Below, piece after piece: positions 16,055-25,583 of a stretch of DNA of 33,694 bases (within the stretch, counting starts at the first letter, position 1; every line of letters begins with the position of its first letter). Location of the stretch: NCBI GenBank assembly GCA_009377575.1, contig WHTU01000036.1, forward strand, positions 855 through 34,548, given 5' to 3'. The notes beneath the pieces are model-generated. The model had not been told where the DNA came from. It worked only from the letters and a program-made list of their open reading frames with translations, and did no database searches. The position numbers were made by a program, and so were the translations under genes. The DNA comes from Nitrososphaeraceae archaeon. GTDB taxonomy: Archaea; Thermoproteota; Nitrososphaeria; Nitrososphaerales; Nitrososphaeraceae.

Positions 16055-16786
16055 ATGTCTAAGGGAGTAAAATCTTTTTTTGAATCCCATTACCACAGAT
16101 ATGTAGATAGACCAGATTTCTATTTATCGATAGCAAAAGAAATAAAGAAAGTACTGCCCGATGGAAGACGCTTGGCCTTTCTAGACGTAGGGTGCGGTGA
16201 TGGTGGTTTCATAAAGGCAATGATAGAACAAGGGATTGAAGCAGATTACTTAGCAACAGATCTCTCCTTAAATATGCTTCTAAAGGCCTCAGCTAACCTT
16301 GTTAATTACGATGTGGATTTATTTCAAGCCGATGCCTTCCAATTATCGTTGAAGGAATCTCGAAAATTTGACATAATACATATCGATTCGGTATTACACC
16401 ATCTCATCGGAAAAACCAGGGGAGAAAGCTTAGAACTAGTTAAAAAAATGTTAAACACACTCCTAGATAGACTTTCTAGCAATGGGATTCTGATCGTTGA
16501 AGAAGTATATTATGATTCATATTTACTCTCAACTATCACATCATTTTTTGTATTTTACGGTTTGAAGTTGATCAACTTTTTAAATCTAGATCTAAGTTTT
16601 ACCAGAGAAATAAGGCCAGGACTGGAAGTAAATTTCTTGCACGAAAGACAACTTATAAAGATCCTGGACCATTTTGGTACTTCTATAACTTTACTAAATA
16701 AAGAAATCTGGGAGCTTCCCAGTGTATATCAATTGTTTCTACTTAAAGAACGTGGACATATTACCTATACAGCAAAAAGAAACTGA
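16055..16786 (+). CDS. class I SAM-dependent methyltransferase
   Basis: A Rossmann-fold methyltransferase with motif I in FLDVGCGDGGF, an acidic ATDLS at the end of strand two, ADAFQL, and DIIHIDSVLHHL before the post-motif region. ILIVEEVYY follows as in UbiE/Methyltransf_11-type proteins. A hydrophobic stretch (LLSTITSFFVFYGLKLINFL) in the C-terminal half may contact membrane or lipid substrate. I chose ATG 16055; a TTG at 16004 would add 17 residues that look unrelated. It lies in the glycan locus, so methylation of a glycan or lipid-linked intermediate is plausible, but small-molecule methylation cannot be excluded. It converges on the UDP-GlcNAc 2-epimerase gene with only 23 bases between the stops. 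Confidence 0.85.
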   Translation: MSKGVKSFFESHYHRYVDRPDFYLSIAKEIKKVLPDGRRLAFLDVGCGDGGFIKAMIEQGIEADYLATDLSLNMLLKASANLVNYDVDLFQADAFQLSLKESRKFDIIHIDSVLHHLIGKTRGESLELVKKMLNTLLDRLSSNGILIVEEVYYDSYLLSTITSFFVFYGLKLINFLNLDLSFTREIRPGLEVNFLHERQLIKILDHFGTSITLLNKEIWELPSVYQLFLLKERGHITYTAKRN

Positions 16787-16809
16787 AATTGTGCATGGTG
16801 CTAGTAAAT

Positions 16810-17925
16810 TCATATTTTTTTGTTTATCTCATTTTTTCGTAGAAGTATTCTCATTATTTTGTCGGAAGCATACCCTGCTCCATACGGTGATTTACGAATA
16901 CTAATTCTTTTGGGCTGATCCGAATGCCATTCTAAATGTATGCTGCTGGAGATATGTTTCCGACTGATGGATAGGAGTTTGACAATTCCCGAAGCGACTG
17001 CTTCAGGTCTTTCAGTAGAGTCCCGTATTACAAAGACTCTCTTTAATAGAGAAGGGGAAGTAGCTTCCTCCTGGATGCCTCCCGAATCGGTTACCACAAA
17101 TCTCGAATTCTTCAATAGTACCAGAAAGTCGAGATAACCCTGCGGCGACAGTATTTGGATGTTTTTCGAAGCCAGCTTATTGGAGTAATTGTTTGCTCGT
17201 AACCTTTCTTGGGTTCTGGGATGTATGGGTATGACTAAAGGGACATTTGATCTGATCAGCCCTTCAAGGATTTCGCCAAGAATTCTAGGGCTGTCAACAT
17301 TTTCAGCTCTGTGGATAGTAACAAGCACATATTCTTTGAATCTGATATTGTTCATTACTTTTGATTTCTTCATAGCTATGGGGAGATGCTCTCGAACAGC
17401 ATCGATAATCGTGTTACCAGTTACAAAGATCTCCCCGTGAACTTTTTCCATCTCCAGGTTCACTCTAGACGTCTCGGTAGGTGCAAACAAGATATCAGAA
17501 ATATGATCTACCATACGTCTGTTATGTTCCTCTGGCATTCTCCAATCGTAACTTCGCAAACCCGCTTCTACGTGTGCAATTGGAATACCGACTTTTACTC
17601 CAGTTAATGCAGCAGAGACGACGCTATTGGTATCTCCTTGTATAAGGAGAATGCTCTTTTTAGCGATCTGCCTAAATGGTCGTTCTAATTTTGACATTAT
17701 CTCTCCAATTTGCGCGGCAGGCGAGTTTGACCTTAATACGAAGCTCCTGTACGGCTTGGGCAGCTGAAGGTCCTTCAACATCTGCTTTGACAAAAGGTAG
17801 TCATAGTGCTGCCCAGTATGCACGAAATGTACCCTTAAACCACCGGCCATTAACCTCCTTATCACAGGTGCCATCTTGATGATTTCTGGACGTGTTCCAG
17901 TAACAACTATATAATTATCAAACAT
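16810..17925 (-). CDS. wecB: UDP-N-acetylglucosamine 2-epimerase (non-hydrolysing)
   Basis: This enzyme interconverts UDP-GlcNAc and UDP-ManNAc in the cytoplasm, the first step towards UDP-ManNAcA. It has the full family set: GTRPEIIKMAPVI at residues 10-22, HTGQHYD, GDTNS (D98), HVEAGLRS (E120), MPEEHNRR (E132/E133), TIHRAEN (H205), and DSGGIQEEA near the C-terminus. These cover the acidic residues and histidine known to be important in bacterial WecB. At 371 residues it is of normal length. The dehydrogenase gene for the next step lies immediately upstream on the same strand, 28 bases away, so the two form an operon. Confidence in function is high. Confidence 0.94.
   Translation of the reverse strand: MFDNYIVVTGTRPEIIKMAPVIRRLMAGGLRVHFVHTGQHYDYLLSKQMLKDLQLPKPYRSFVLRSNSPAAQIGEIMSKLERPFRQIAKKSILLIQGDTNSVVSAALTGVKVGIPIAHVEAGLRSYDWRMPEEHNRRMVDHISDILFAPTETSRVNLEMEKVHGEIFVTGNTIIDAVREHLPIAMKKSKVMNNIRFKEYVLVTIHRAENVDSPRILGEILEGLIRSNVPLVIPIHPRTQERLRANNYSNKLASKNIQILSPQGYLDFLVLLKNSRFVVTDSGGIQEEATSPSLLKRVFVIRDSTERPEAVASGIVKLLSISRKHISSSIHLEWHSDQPKRISIRKSPYGAGYASDKIMRILLRKNEINKKI
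16815..16837 (+). terminator. double oligo-T tract after the methyltransferase gene
   Basis: T7 (16815-16821) and T6 (16832-16837) on the plus strand begin about 28 bases after the methyltransferase stop. They overlap the lysine-rich 3' end of the opposing wecB-like gene. Oligo-T runs suffice for archaeal termination, so this may end the plus-strand transcript. Confidence 0.4.
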
Positions 17926-17953
17926 AGTAACGATTAGAAATGCTCATGTTAAA

Positions 17954-19339
17954 TTAACCATCCAGACCGGGAGCAGTATAATAGGTACGCTTAGATCCGA
18001 TAAACTCCTTTTTTCTTAGCTTCCGCGCTGCATCTACTATTATACAAGAAGGCTTGAAATCATTGGGGGACAGTGAGGCGTACGCGTCATGACCAGTGAC
18101 GAGGATTATACAATCACAGTTTTTCAGCAGTGATTTGAGATCAGAACTTCTCATCCCGAAGGTTTCCTTGCATATCGGGTCATGGACAATTATCTCTGTA
18201 TATCCTCTCTTTCTAAGTTCTAAGATTATTCTTTTAGTTGGAGAATTTTGAATGTCATTTACGTTGGGCTTATATGCTGTCCCTAATATTCCGATCTTAA
18301 GCTTATTTGCCTGCTTAGCCGGAGATATAATCTCCAGCTTTCTAACCATCAAGTCTACCACGTACCTAGGCATGGAGTCATTTATCGATCTGGCCTTCTC
18401 AATTAAAGAGGCGGAGATCCTGCTCTTGGATAAAAGAAGATAGGGGTCTTTAGGGAGGCAAGGGCCGCCCACCCCTGGGCCCGGATTGTGTATATTAACC
18501 CTTGGATGGGTATTGGCAATTTGAATGACCTCGGTAACATCGACATTATAATGCTGGCAAACCATCGCTAGCTCGTTTGCAAACGCAATATTAACATCTC
18601 TATAAGCGTTTTCGGCAAGTTTTGAGACTTCAGCGGTCTCAAAGCTACTACATACTAGTTGGGCATCGGTGAAGTTGGAATAAAGAGTCTTGGCCGCCTC
18701 ATAACTTTCGCTATCTGTGGCGCCTATTATCCGAACCGTATCAGAGATTCCATTTAATGCCTGACCAGGTGATAATCGTTCGGGACAGAAAGCTAGAAGA
18801 AAACCTGATCCGAGTTTTTTACCTGTTGCCTTCTCGAGAATAGGTACGACTAGGCCAGACATTGTCATTGGAGGGATACTGCTTTCGATGATTAACAGTT
18901 TTTTTGAATTCACACAGTGGGAGGCAATCCCATTTACAGCTTTAGAGAGATAGCTAAGGTCTGCACTTAAATCTCGACCCAGGGGGGTCGGAACACACAC
19001 AATTATTATATCCGCAGCCGAGAGCGACTGATACGATGAACCGAACATAATTCTATCCGTAGACAACCCTCTTACTAATAGATTCTTTATCTCATCTTCC
19101 TGTATTGCTGTAATGCCTTTGGAAAGTTCGTCTAGTAAACTGGAATTCGTATCATAGCCTATTACGTTGTAGCCAACTTTCGCAATTGTAAGTGCGGTTG
19201 GTAATCCGACCTGGCCCAAACCCACAACGCCGACCTTGACATCTTTTGTTTTTATTCTAGTGATAATGTCATGTGCTGATGTGTTACCTGCTATTTGTGA
19301 CATAGATGGGCCATTGATTGGTTTGATATCTGAAGACAT
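17954..19339 (-). CDS. wecC: UDP-N-acetyl-D-mannosamine dehydrogenase
   Basis: A nucleotide-sugar 6-dehydrogenase that oxidises C6 of the sugar with two NAD+. The NAD-binding motif is VGVVGLGQVGLPTAL (residues 36-50). VCVPTPLG and IESSIPP follow, then FCPERLSPG, and GPGVGGPCLPKDPY with the catalytic Cys294. ILGTAYKPNVNDIQNSPT lies in the C-terminal UDP-binding domain. The FCPER-G pattern and the adjacent 2-epimerase gene favour UDP-ManNAc as substrate, giving UDP-ManNAcA. UDP-GlcNAc or UDP-Glc dehydrogenase activity is the alternative. The N-terminal 35 residues before the Rossmann fold are longer than usual; a start at M13 is possible. AATTATACATAAG just upstream (about 19351-19363, minus strand) resembles a TATA box but is rather close to the ATG. 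Confidence 0.9.
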   Translation of the reverse strand: MSSDIKPINGPSMSQIAGNTSAHDIITRIKTKDVKVGVVGLGQVGLPTALTIAKVGYNVIGYDTNSSLLDELSKGITAIQEDEIKNLLVRGLSTDRIMFGSSYQSLSAADIIIVCVPTPLGRDLSADLSYLSKAVNGIASHCVNSKKLLIIESSIPPMTMSGLVVPILEKATGKKLGSGFLLAFCPERLSPGQALNGISDTVRIIGATDSESYEAAKTLYSNFTDAQLVCSSFETAEVSKLAENAYRDVNIAFANELAMVCQHYNVDVTEVIQIANTHPRVNIHNPGPGVGGPCLPKDPYLLLSKSRISASLIEKARSINDSMPRYVVDLMVRKLEIISPAKQANKLKIGILGTAYKPNVNDIQNSPTKRIILELRKRGYTEIIVHDPICKETFGMRSSDLKSLLKNCDCIILVTGHDAYASLSPNDFKPSCIIVDAARKLRKKEFIGSKRTYYTAPGLDG

Positions 19340-20040
19340 GAACTTCTAACTTATGTATAATTGAGAAACCTACAGCCACCTTTATGTATTAGCTCGGCTA
19401 TAGTCGAACGTTCAATATTACAATAGATAAGAACGCTCTGATCCTTTGCTGAGGACTGGACCAATTTCGATACCGTATACGATCTCCGCTTTCCTTCCAG
19501 GCTTATATTTTGAAGTAATCCGTCAGTGGTCAAGACAACAACATTTCCAATGGTTGTTCTCCACTATTAAGGCGATGAATCTTCTTTAACCCATAGTGAT
19601 AAGAAGATACATCCGAAGATTGAGAGAATAGGATAATTAACTTGAGGGTATTCCGCGTACCCCTTCGAGGCATGGCTGAAATAAAATAGCATCATCAATA
19701 TCTGTAAAGAGTATGTAATATAAAAATTAATCTTAAAGGAATAGACACATCTTCATCAATTTTAATATCAACCCAATCGGCCGCTAGACACGCTCGAGGA
19801 GTCAAGGGTTAATGGTACTTTGGCTGCTGATAAACTCTGTAACCTCACTCCACCTATGATGGCCCTTTAGATAGAATAGTTTCCAATGTAGCAACAACTT
19901 CTCCTTGCACTACTTCCAGGACTTGGTCCTCTTCCTTTAGGAAGGTGACACATAACAGAAAAGAGGATCTAAGTTAGGACTTCCCGCAGATATTCCATTC
20001 GTTCGGCCATACAATTGCACTATCACGCTAATAACATTAT
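19340..20040. other. 700-base region between divergent genes, possibly gene debris
   Basis: No recognised gene lies between the UDP-ManNAc dehydrogenase and the glycosyltransferase at 20080. A 60-codon minus-strand frame (19351-19533, start TTG; GLLQNISLEGKRRSYTVSKL inside) is open at its 5' end for another ten codons (TTIGNVVVL) and could be the tail of a lost gene, but it matches no family I know. The rest holds only short frames. The region must contain the promoters of both neighbours. Confidence 0.35.
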
Positions 20041-20079
20041 TTGAGATGCACAAACAACAGCTTTTTATATCCTTTCGCT

Positions 20080-21192
20080 ATGAACGAGTTAAGTGTGAAT
20101 TCGGCAACGATCTTATTTTTGTTGCTCTATCCTCTCCCTTTCCCGGGAGCTGCGTGGTCAAGGGTGAGCTTCTTTGCAAAGTATCTAAACGATGACAGCT
20201 TCTTTAATGTAAAGATCTATGGAGCTTTTACTCCTAGGTCACTCAGTAAGGCAGGCAGAACTACTTGGAATGGAATCCATCTCATTAACTGTTTTCCCGC
20301 TGTAGCACTTATCGATCCTATTTCGTTTGCGATCAATTACATATCCAGTATTATCGTTTCCTTTTTCATTTTCGCCTACCTAAGGCCAACATACGTCTTT
20401 ATCTCTGTACCACGCATAGGAAATTCCATTGGTTGTTATGTCTCCGCAAGGGTTTTAGGCCTAAGAGTCATTACTGACTATAGGGATGAATGGGAAGATT
20501 TTCTAATTGATAGAAGTAAATCTAGCCTAACAAGACGCACGTACTTATGCCTAAAAAACTCTATGACTCAAAAATATAACAAAAACTTTCTAGTAGTCAT
20601 GACAACGGGATCATTCGCAGCGGGTTCAAATGATCTTCTAATTGTGTATAGTGGATATATCGGTGGCTATTACAGAATAGATCTGATCATACAAAGCCTT
20701 CATCCTGATCTAAAGTTTTTGATAGTCGGAAGAGGATTCGGCATCAATGAACTATTTAAACAATTAGCTGCTCCTAGTATTAAGGATCATGTTATATATC
20801 TAGGAGTCAAAGAAAGCCCAGAGAGTGTTGCCCAGATTCTATCAATGTGTGATACAGGTATCGTACCTTATGATTCGAACCCCCTATGGAAAAGATCTAT
20901 ACCGGTCAAGTCTTTAGAATATATTGCTTGTGGATTGCCTATTTTTGCGACAGTATTTTCTGATTCAGAACTCGGCTCTCTTATAAGAGAATATGAGCTA
21001 GGAATGTCTGCAGATCCTGAGGATGTTCAGGCCATAACTAAAGTATTAAACAACTTGATTCTTTGTAGCGATTATAGATCAAAAGCAAGGATTGCGGGAG
21101 TTAAGCTTGCCCAAAGTACATTCGACAGATACCATATTGCACATAAGCTCAAACAGGTTATTGTGACAGATGCAGGCCGATTTAAGAAGTAG
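20080..21192 (+). CDS. GT4-like glycosyltransferase, central linker shortened
   Basis: A GT-B glycosyltransferase. The N-terminal half starts with LYPLPFPGAAWSRVSFFAKY and contains TDYRDEWEDF. The C-terminal half has IVYSGYIGGYYRIDLII, FLIVGRGFG, and MCDTGIVPYDSNPLWKRSIP followed by VKSLEYIACGLPIFAT. Between the halves, right after VVMTTGSFAAG, the usual 40 or so residues containing the NG.D loop are absent, so the protein goes directly from the end of the N-domain to the first strand of the C-domain. This looks like an in-frame deletion and may impair activity. I prefer ATG 20080; a TTG at 20041 would add 13 residues. Its 3' end overlaps the giant membrane protein gene by 23 bases. Confidence 0.8.
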   Translation: MNELSVNSATILFLLLYPLPFPGAAWSRVSFFAKYLNDDSFFNVKIYGAFTPRSLSKAGRTTWNGIHLINCFPAVALIDPISFAINYISSIIVSFFIFAYLRPTYVFISVPRIGNSIGCYVSARVLGLRVITDYRDEWEDFLIDRSKSSLTRRTYLCLKNSMTQKYNKNFLVVMTTGSFAAGSNDLLIVYSGYIGGYYRIDLIIQSLHPDLKFLIVGRGFGINELFKQLAAPSIKDHVIYLGVKESPESVAQILSMCDTGIVPYDSNPLWKRSIPVKSLEYIACGLPIFATVFSDSELGSLIREYELGMSADPEDVQAITKVLNNLILCSDYRSKARIAGVKLAQSTFDRYHIAHKLKQVIVTDAGRFKK

Positions 21193-24100
21193 TAGTAATA
21201 GTAGTAGCCCGTCAACTATTATTCTAACAATTGTGGTTGGTACAATTTTTTCTTCCCTTACTCTCGTAATAATAGATTCCTGGATAAAATATTTTCTATT
21301 TGGGTTTGAGATCTTGGCGATTACCATCATCTTTCTTGTTATTACAACGTCGGAATCGTCGCGATTTGAAAAAAGTCTTGATAGATTGTCGTCGTGGAAA
21401 TTAGGCTGGAGGTTCTCTAGCGAGACTATTCCTAGTATACTCCTAATAGGAATGTCTGTCGTGTTACTCATTTTACTCATTTACAGGATTGACGGTGGAC
21501 TTATCCAGCTGTTCTTTGCGATGGCTTCAGCATGTATCCTTGTGGGGTATGCTGTTCTAAATATTATGAGGATGCAGAAATATTTCTCCAAAATAGAATT
21601 TTTTCTCGTTAGTTTTCTGACCAGTATCGGGGTCACCGGTTTTTTATCTATTGTTCTAGCCTTCAGCGATAGCGCAGAACTAGGACTCTGTTTCTCTTTT
21701 CTCGTAATTGGCATTATATCCTTTTTGGCTACCATTAAAATTAACAGAAGACCAAAACTTGAGATTCAGCCCCGTTCTTTGTCAAGGAACGTCGACGTCT
21801 TGGCAATCGGAGCGTGCATTTTATTTTATATTGTATTTACTGTAGTGGCTTATCCTAATGCAGCTTCGTTGATAGGTAGTGATATCTCTAGGCATTACGC
21901 CGATTCCGTCACACTAGTTAGAACCCCCGGTGCGTATTCACAGTCAGCTTATCTTTTGTTTCACTCTTTTCAGGGATCTGTTTTCCTTTTGGCCGGACAG
22001 AATGAGTCTATCCTTATATTTCTATCCTCCTTTGCATTTCTTAACATCTTCTTACCTATATCTGTGTACACAGCTGCAAAAAGGTTTCTTGGATCTGTGG
22101 ACGTCAGAATACCGGCCCTTGCAACAGTATTTTACACCTTCTTAAGCAATTTGTCATTTATTTACTTTGCAAATCTTTATCTAACCAGTCAAGGAACGGG
22201 ATCAAACGAATATTTACTTATCGTAAATGAAGTAGCTGAAAAGTCCTATTTTGGCATAATTAATCATCTTCAGCCTTTTGTATTCTTAGTACCTCTAACC
22301 GTCTCAGTTATAGGGGTAGTAACTATCCTTGCTATGCTAAAAAACTCTTCTATGCCAAAATATAGATACATAGGCCTCTTTTCATTTATCGTAGCTTCAC
22401 TGGGTCTAATCCATCTGCCAGAAATTGCTCTATTCGGAGTACTGGTATCCATATTCCTAATTTTGTATTCGAAGACATTCATTCGGAGTAGGGACGCTCT
22501 GATTGCAACAGCAATTGGCTTTCCTATAGCAATGATATCATTCGTCATAATTGATATTTCAGTATTCGAAAGAGATACAATTATTTCCAATATTTCTGTG
22601 CTGGGTGCATTTCTATTACCTACTATTGCATCTATAGCGGCCCTGGTCTACAATTACAAGAAACTAAAATTGAGACTCATACCTAGCCATCTATACACAC
22701 TTATTTCTAACAGACTCGAGGTCGTTACTGTTTTAGTTACAATCTTATACATGACAGCTATAATTTTGTGGTTCTTTATAGAAGATTTCAAAACATCTTC
22801 TCTTATTGAAATTGGTGTAGTCCCCACGTTCCTTTACCCAGTCGTACTAGGCATAGTCGGTTTACTTGCAATTTTTTCAATTCGAAATCTAAGAAACCAG
22901 CAGCAACGTTCTGTGATACTATTTCTACTATTCGCAATACTATTTCTATTCATAATGGGAAAGGTAATTTCTTTTGTCAATGTCAGCTTCGTTCAAATGC
23001 CTTACTGGGAGAAGAGGGTGCCAATTCTGATGTTCGTATTCGCCTCAATGTTAGCACCTATTCCAGTGATCCGTTTGTGGGACCGGGTCAGTTTAAAACG
23101 AAGAAATTCGATTATAACTACTGGCATAATAAGTGCAGTAATAGGTTCAATATTTTTAAGTGGATTTTCATCACTTGCCACGCAAATCGAATATTGGTAC
23201 ACCAGAGCAAATGGACCACAACGTCTCGATGTAGGTGACATTGATGCGACAGAAAAACTAATGAAAATTCTAGACGAACAACCAAGTTCAGCTACTATCT
23301 CGCCTTCAGAATTTTCGCGACATGTGCTTAGCTTTACAACGTCTGCATATCAGCTTCCAAGGCAGGATATCCTATTTAGCTCCAAGTTACCTGAGGTCCC
23401 CTTGATGATTTTGGGAGGCCTACCATATGACAGAGTGTATCTATATATTCATGATAGGGATCTCAGTAACTTGGATACTTATTCAAATAGTTGGATCAGT
23501 AAGAATTTACTTCCTTCCCTACCGCTGGTGTACGAAAATGAAGATGTGAGGATCTTCAACGCAACTGGTTTAAAGTTCCCCCAATCAGAATCAGAAACAG
23601 CAGTAGCCATTCCTGCTAAGGCACTATCAGATAAATGGCTGCATGCTTATGATGCGGTATCAAAATCATCAAAGAATTACACAGAAATCCTTGATCAAGA
23701 TTCCTCTCTCGAAATTTATAATAACATCATACTTACACATGACCCGGTTCCATCTTTCTCTCACCATGTAGATTTTACTTCAAAAAACATACCCCAGGAC
23801 TTCTGGAAGATAACAGGTCAATGGGAACAGAAAGACGACGGTCTACATGGGTTCGGCAACTATACTGATGCTGCTCGGAACAAGAACCTGCTTATTTCTG
23901 ACTTTACCACAGATAGAGATAACATGACCTTCTCTGCATTATTTAAGACCGATGATAAGGCAATAAATCGAGATATTGCTACTTATGCTGCTTTTCTTCT
24001 CCCGTGGAAAGATCAAACAGATATTGACATGGCTGGGATCGCTTTTGAAGGCAATGACATTTATGCCTACTTTGCCTCTATTGTAAATTCCAAAGTAACC

Positions 24101-25501
24101 TTTTATCCCCAATTTCCGTACTCGGCTCCCCTAGTTACCGGTCTAAAATGGGATGGTGACTCTCTAATTAATATGACCGTGATCAGGAGTAGTGAGGTAG
24201 AGGATCTCTATATCAATGGAACGAAGTTCTTAAGTAGACCCATTGTGAATAAATCTCCTGGTTTCGTTGGGATAGGCATATTTGGGGCAAATAATATTAT
24301 CATCAAAGAATTTAGTGTTTCTACCAAAGAGGATGCTCCATTATCTTATCGTAGCTATTATGACTATGTTGCCAATGGTGGCAATTTGACCGTTTATAAT
24401 ACGAACGGCTACGGAGCGATATTCGATATGTTCAACGAAATGGGGCCCCTCGAGCAACAAAATGATATGGACAGGACTGGTCATTTGCCATTTGCCAGAG
24501 AATATGTTAGCCACAATGCTTCCAAGGAACCCATAAATACACAGTTAGAGACAGGTATATACGATATTAAAACAGATCTCTCTTCAAGTTCTGAGGACAA
24601 TGGAAATTTACTGTCAGATATCAATTTCTTTGAGACAAAGGTAAAAAAGGGCAATATCAGATATGTAGATGTATATTCATTAATTAATAGCGGTTCGCTA
24701 TCAGAGAAGGAAAAAACCTCTGCATTGGCGAATATTACCAACACATTATTGGAAAAGGATTATCGTCGAACAGATTTTAACTACCGAAAGATTCCTATGA
24801 TCTTTCAGAACATGCAAGCGGAAGGAAGCCTTTACATGAATACAAGCTTCGTAGCCTTCCCTAGTGCTGAGAACGCCAAATTAGTAGACATAAGAGGCAG
24901 CAGTGAGAACTCTAACCAGTTTCAAATTGGTTCAAATTTAACATGGCTAAAATTAAGTGGTTACAACAATGCTTCTATTCGTTTTGATAATGTTACACTT
25001 CCAGGTACCGGTGGTGGTCTGTATGTCGATCTAATCTTGGGAAAAGATCAAACAATCGTGGTGGATTTTGATCGGAATGCCCTTGTACAGGCAGGGACTT
25101 CAAATGGCTCAGAAATCGAATACGAAAATGTGACTTCGATCACCTTAAAAAGTAGCCAACCAATGGAGATTGTAGCTCGAACACCAATTGTTAATTTGGA
25201 CGGAAGTACACATTTTGGAAACCTCTACGGAGGTATCCTTACTGGGATAGCCGGACAAGATGCGATCTTTGATGGGAGGATCTCATTCTCAATACTTGCT
25301 TCGGACACGTATACTCTAGCCGATAATGCTTCCTTTGATGGAAGGTTTGATACAGGATTGATAAGGCATGATGAATTTTCGCCGCTAATTACAAGCTCTT
25401 TTGTATTTGATATATTTTCTTACTCACCAGTTGTTATTGCAATACTTGCTATTCTAATTGCATTAGCCGCGATTTTTCTGTTATACAAGAGAATCTTTTG
25501 A
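21170..25501 (+). CDS. giant polytopic membrane protein with extracellular LamG-like region
   Basis: This 1443-residue protein has about 15 hydrophobic helices in residues 1-675, a large extracellular part (about 690-1415) and one final helix (about 1419-1438) with a short KRIF tail. After helix seven a loop (SLIGSDISRHYADSVTLV, near residue 233-250) recalls the acidic first loop of GT-C transferases. Within the external part, residues about 860-1050 read as a concanavalin/LamG-like beta sandwich (DFWKITGQWEQKDDGLHG, then NMTVIRSSEVEDLYINGT and GFVGIGIFG). YDYVANGGNLTVYNTNGYG (about 1063-1081) resembles a class I amidotransferase-like strand-loop. There are many N-glycosylation sequons (NXS/T). 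The start overlaps the upstream glycosyltransferase, so the two are co-translated. A role as GT-C transferase, polymerase or exporter is inferred from topology and context only. Confidence 0.8.
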   Translation: MQADLRSSSNSSSPSTIILTIVVGTIFSSLTLVIIDSWIKYFLFGFEILAITIIFLVITTSESSRFEKSLDRLSSWKLGWRFSSETIPSILLIGMSVVLLILLIYRIDGGLIQLFFAMASACILVGYAVLNIMRMQKYFSKIEFFLVSFLTSIGVTGFLSIVLAFSDSAELGLCFSFLVIGIISFLATIKINRRPKLEIQPRSLSRNVDVLAIGACILFYIVFTVVAYPNAASLIGSDISRHYADSVTLVRTPGAYSQSAYLLFHSFQGSVFLLAGQNESILIFLSSFAFLNIFLPISVYTAAKRFLGSVDVRIPALATVFYTFLSNLSFIYFANLYLTSQGTGSNEYLLIVNEVAEKSYFGIINHLQPFVFLVPLTVSVIGVVTILAMLKNSSMPKYRYIGLFSFIVASLGLIHLPEIALFGVLVSIFLILYSKTFIRSRDALIATAIGFPIAMISFVIIDISVFERDTIISNISVLGAFLLPTIASIAALVYNYKKLKLRLIPSHLYTLISNRLEVVTVLVTILYMTAIILWFFIEDFKTSSLIEIGVVPTFLYPVVLGIVGLLAIFSIRNLRNQQQRSVILFLLFAILFLFIMGKVISFVNVSFVQMPYWEKRVPILMFVFASMLAPIPVIRLWDRVSLKRRNSIITTGIISAVIGSIFLSGFSSLATQIEYWYTRANGPQRLDVGDIDATEKLMKILDEQPSSATISPSEFSRHVLSFTTSAYQLPRQDILFSSKLPEVPLMILGGLPYDRVYLYIHDRDLSNLDTYSNSWISKNLLPSLPLVYENEDVRIFNATGLKFPQSESETAVAIPAKALSDKWLHAYDAVSKSSKNYTEILDQDSSLEIYNNIILTHDPVPSFSHHVDFTSKNIPQDFWKITGQWEQKDDGLHGFGNYTDAARNKNLLISDFTTDRDNMTFSALFKTDDKAINRDIATYAAFLLPWKDQTDIDMAGIAFEGNDIYAYFASIVNSKVTFYPQFPYSAPLVTGLKWDGDSLINMTVIRSSEVEDLYINGTKFLSRPIVNKSPGFVGIGIFGANNIIIKEFSVSTKEDAPLSYRSYYDYVANGGNLTVYNTNGYGAIFDMFNEMGPLEQQNDMDRTGHLPFAREYVSHNASKEPINTQLETGIYDIKTDLSSSSEDNGNLLSDINFFETKVKKGNIRYVDVYSLINSGSLSEKEKTSALANITNTLLEKDYRRTDFNYRKIPMIFQNMQAEGSLYMNTSFVAFPSAENAKLVDIRGSSENSNQFQIGSNLTWLKLSGYNNASIRFDNVTLPGTGGGLYVDLILGKDQTIVVDFDRNALVQAGTSNGSEIEYENVTSITLKSSQPMEIVARTPIVNLDGSTHFGNLYGGILTGIAGQDAIFDGRISFSILASDTYTLADNASFDGRFDTGLIRHDEFSPLITSSFVFDIFSYSPVVIAILAILIALAAIFLLYKRIF

Positions 25502-25583
25502 CTTCAGTTATCATGTCAGCCCTCATGCAAGAGGAAGTCTACAGTAGCGCCTCTGTATGGCATCGTAAAACTTTATTCATAAA

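Noticed and set aside
21185-21205. AGT-rich simple repeat at the overlap of the GT4 and giant membrane protein genes
   Set aside because: It is imperfect and simply encodes serine/asparagine at the protein's N-terminus; no sign of a frameshift site.
23002-23241. Minus-strand frame inside the giant membrane protein gene, and other antisense frames in it
   Set aside because: They are shadows of the long plus-strand coding frame without independent support.
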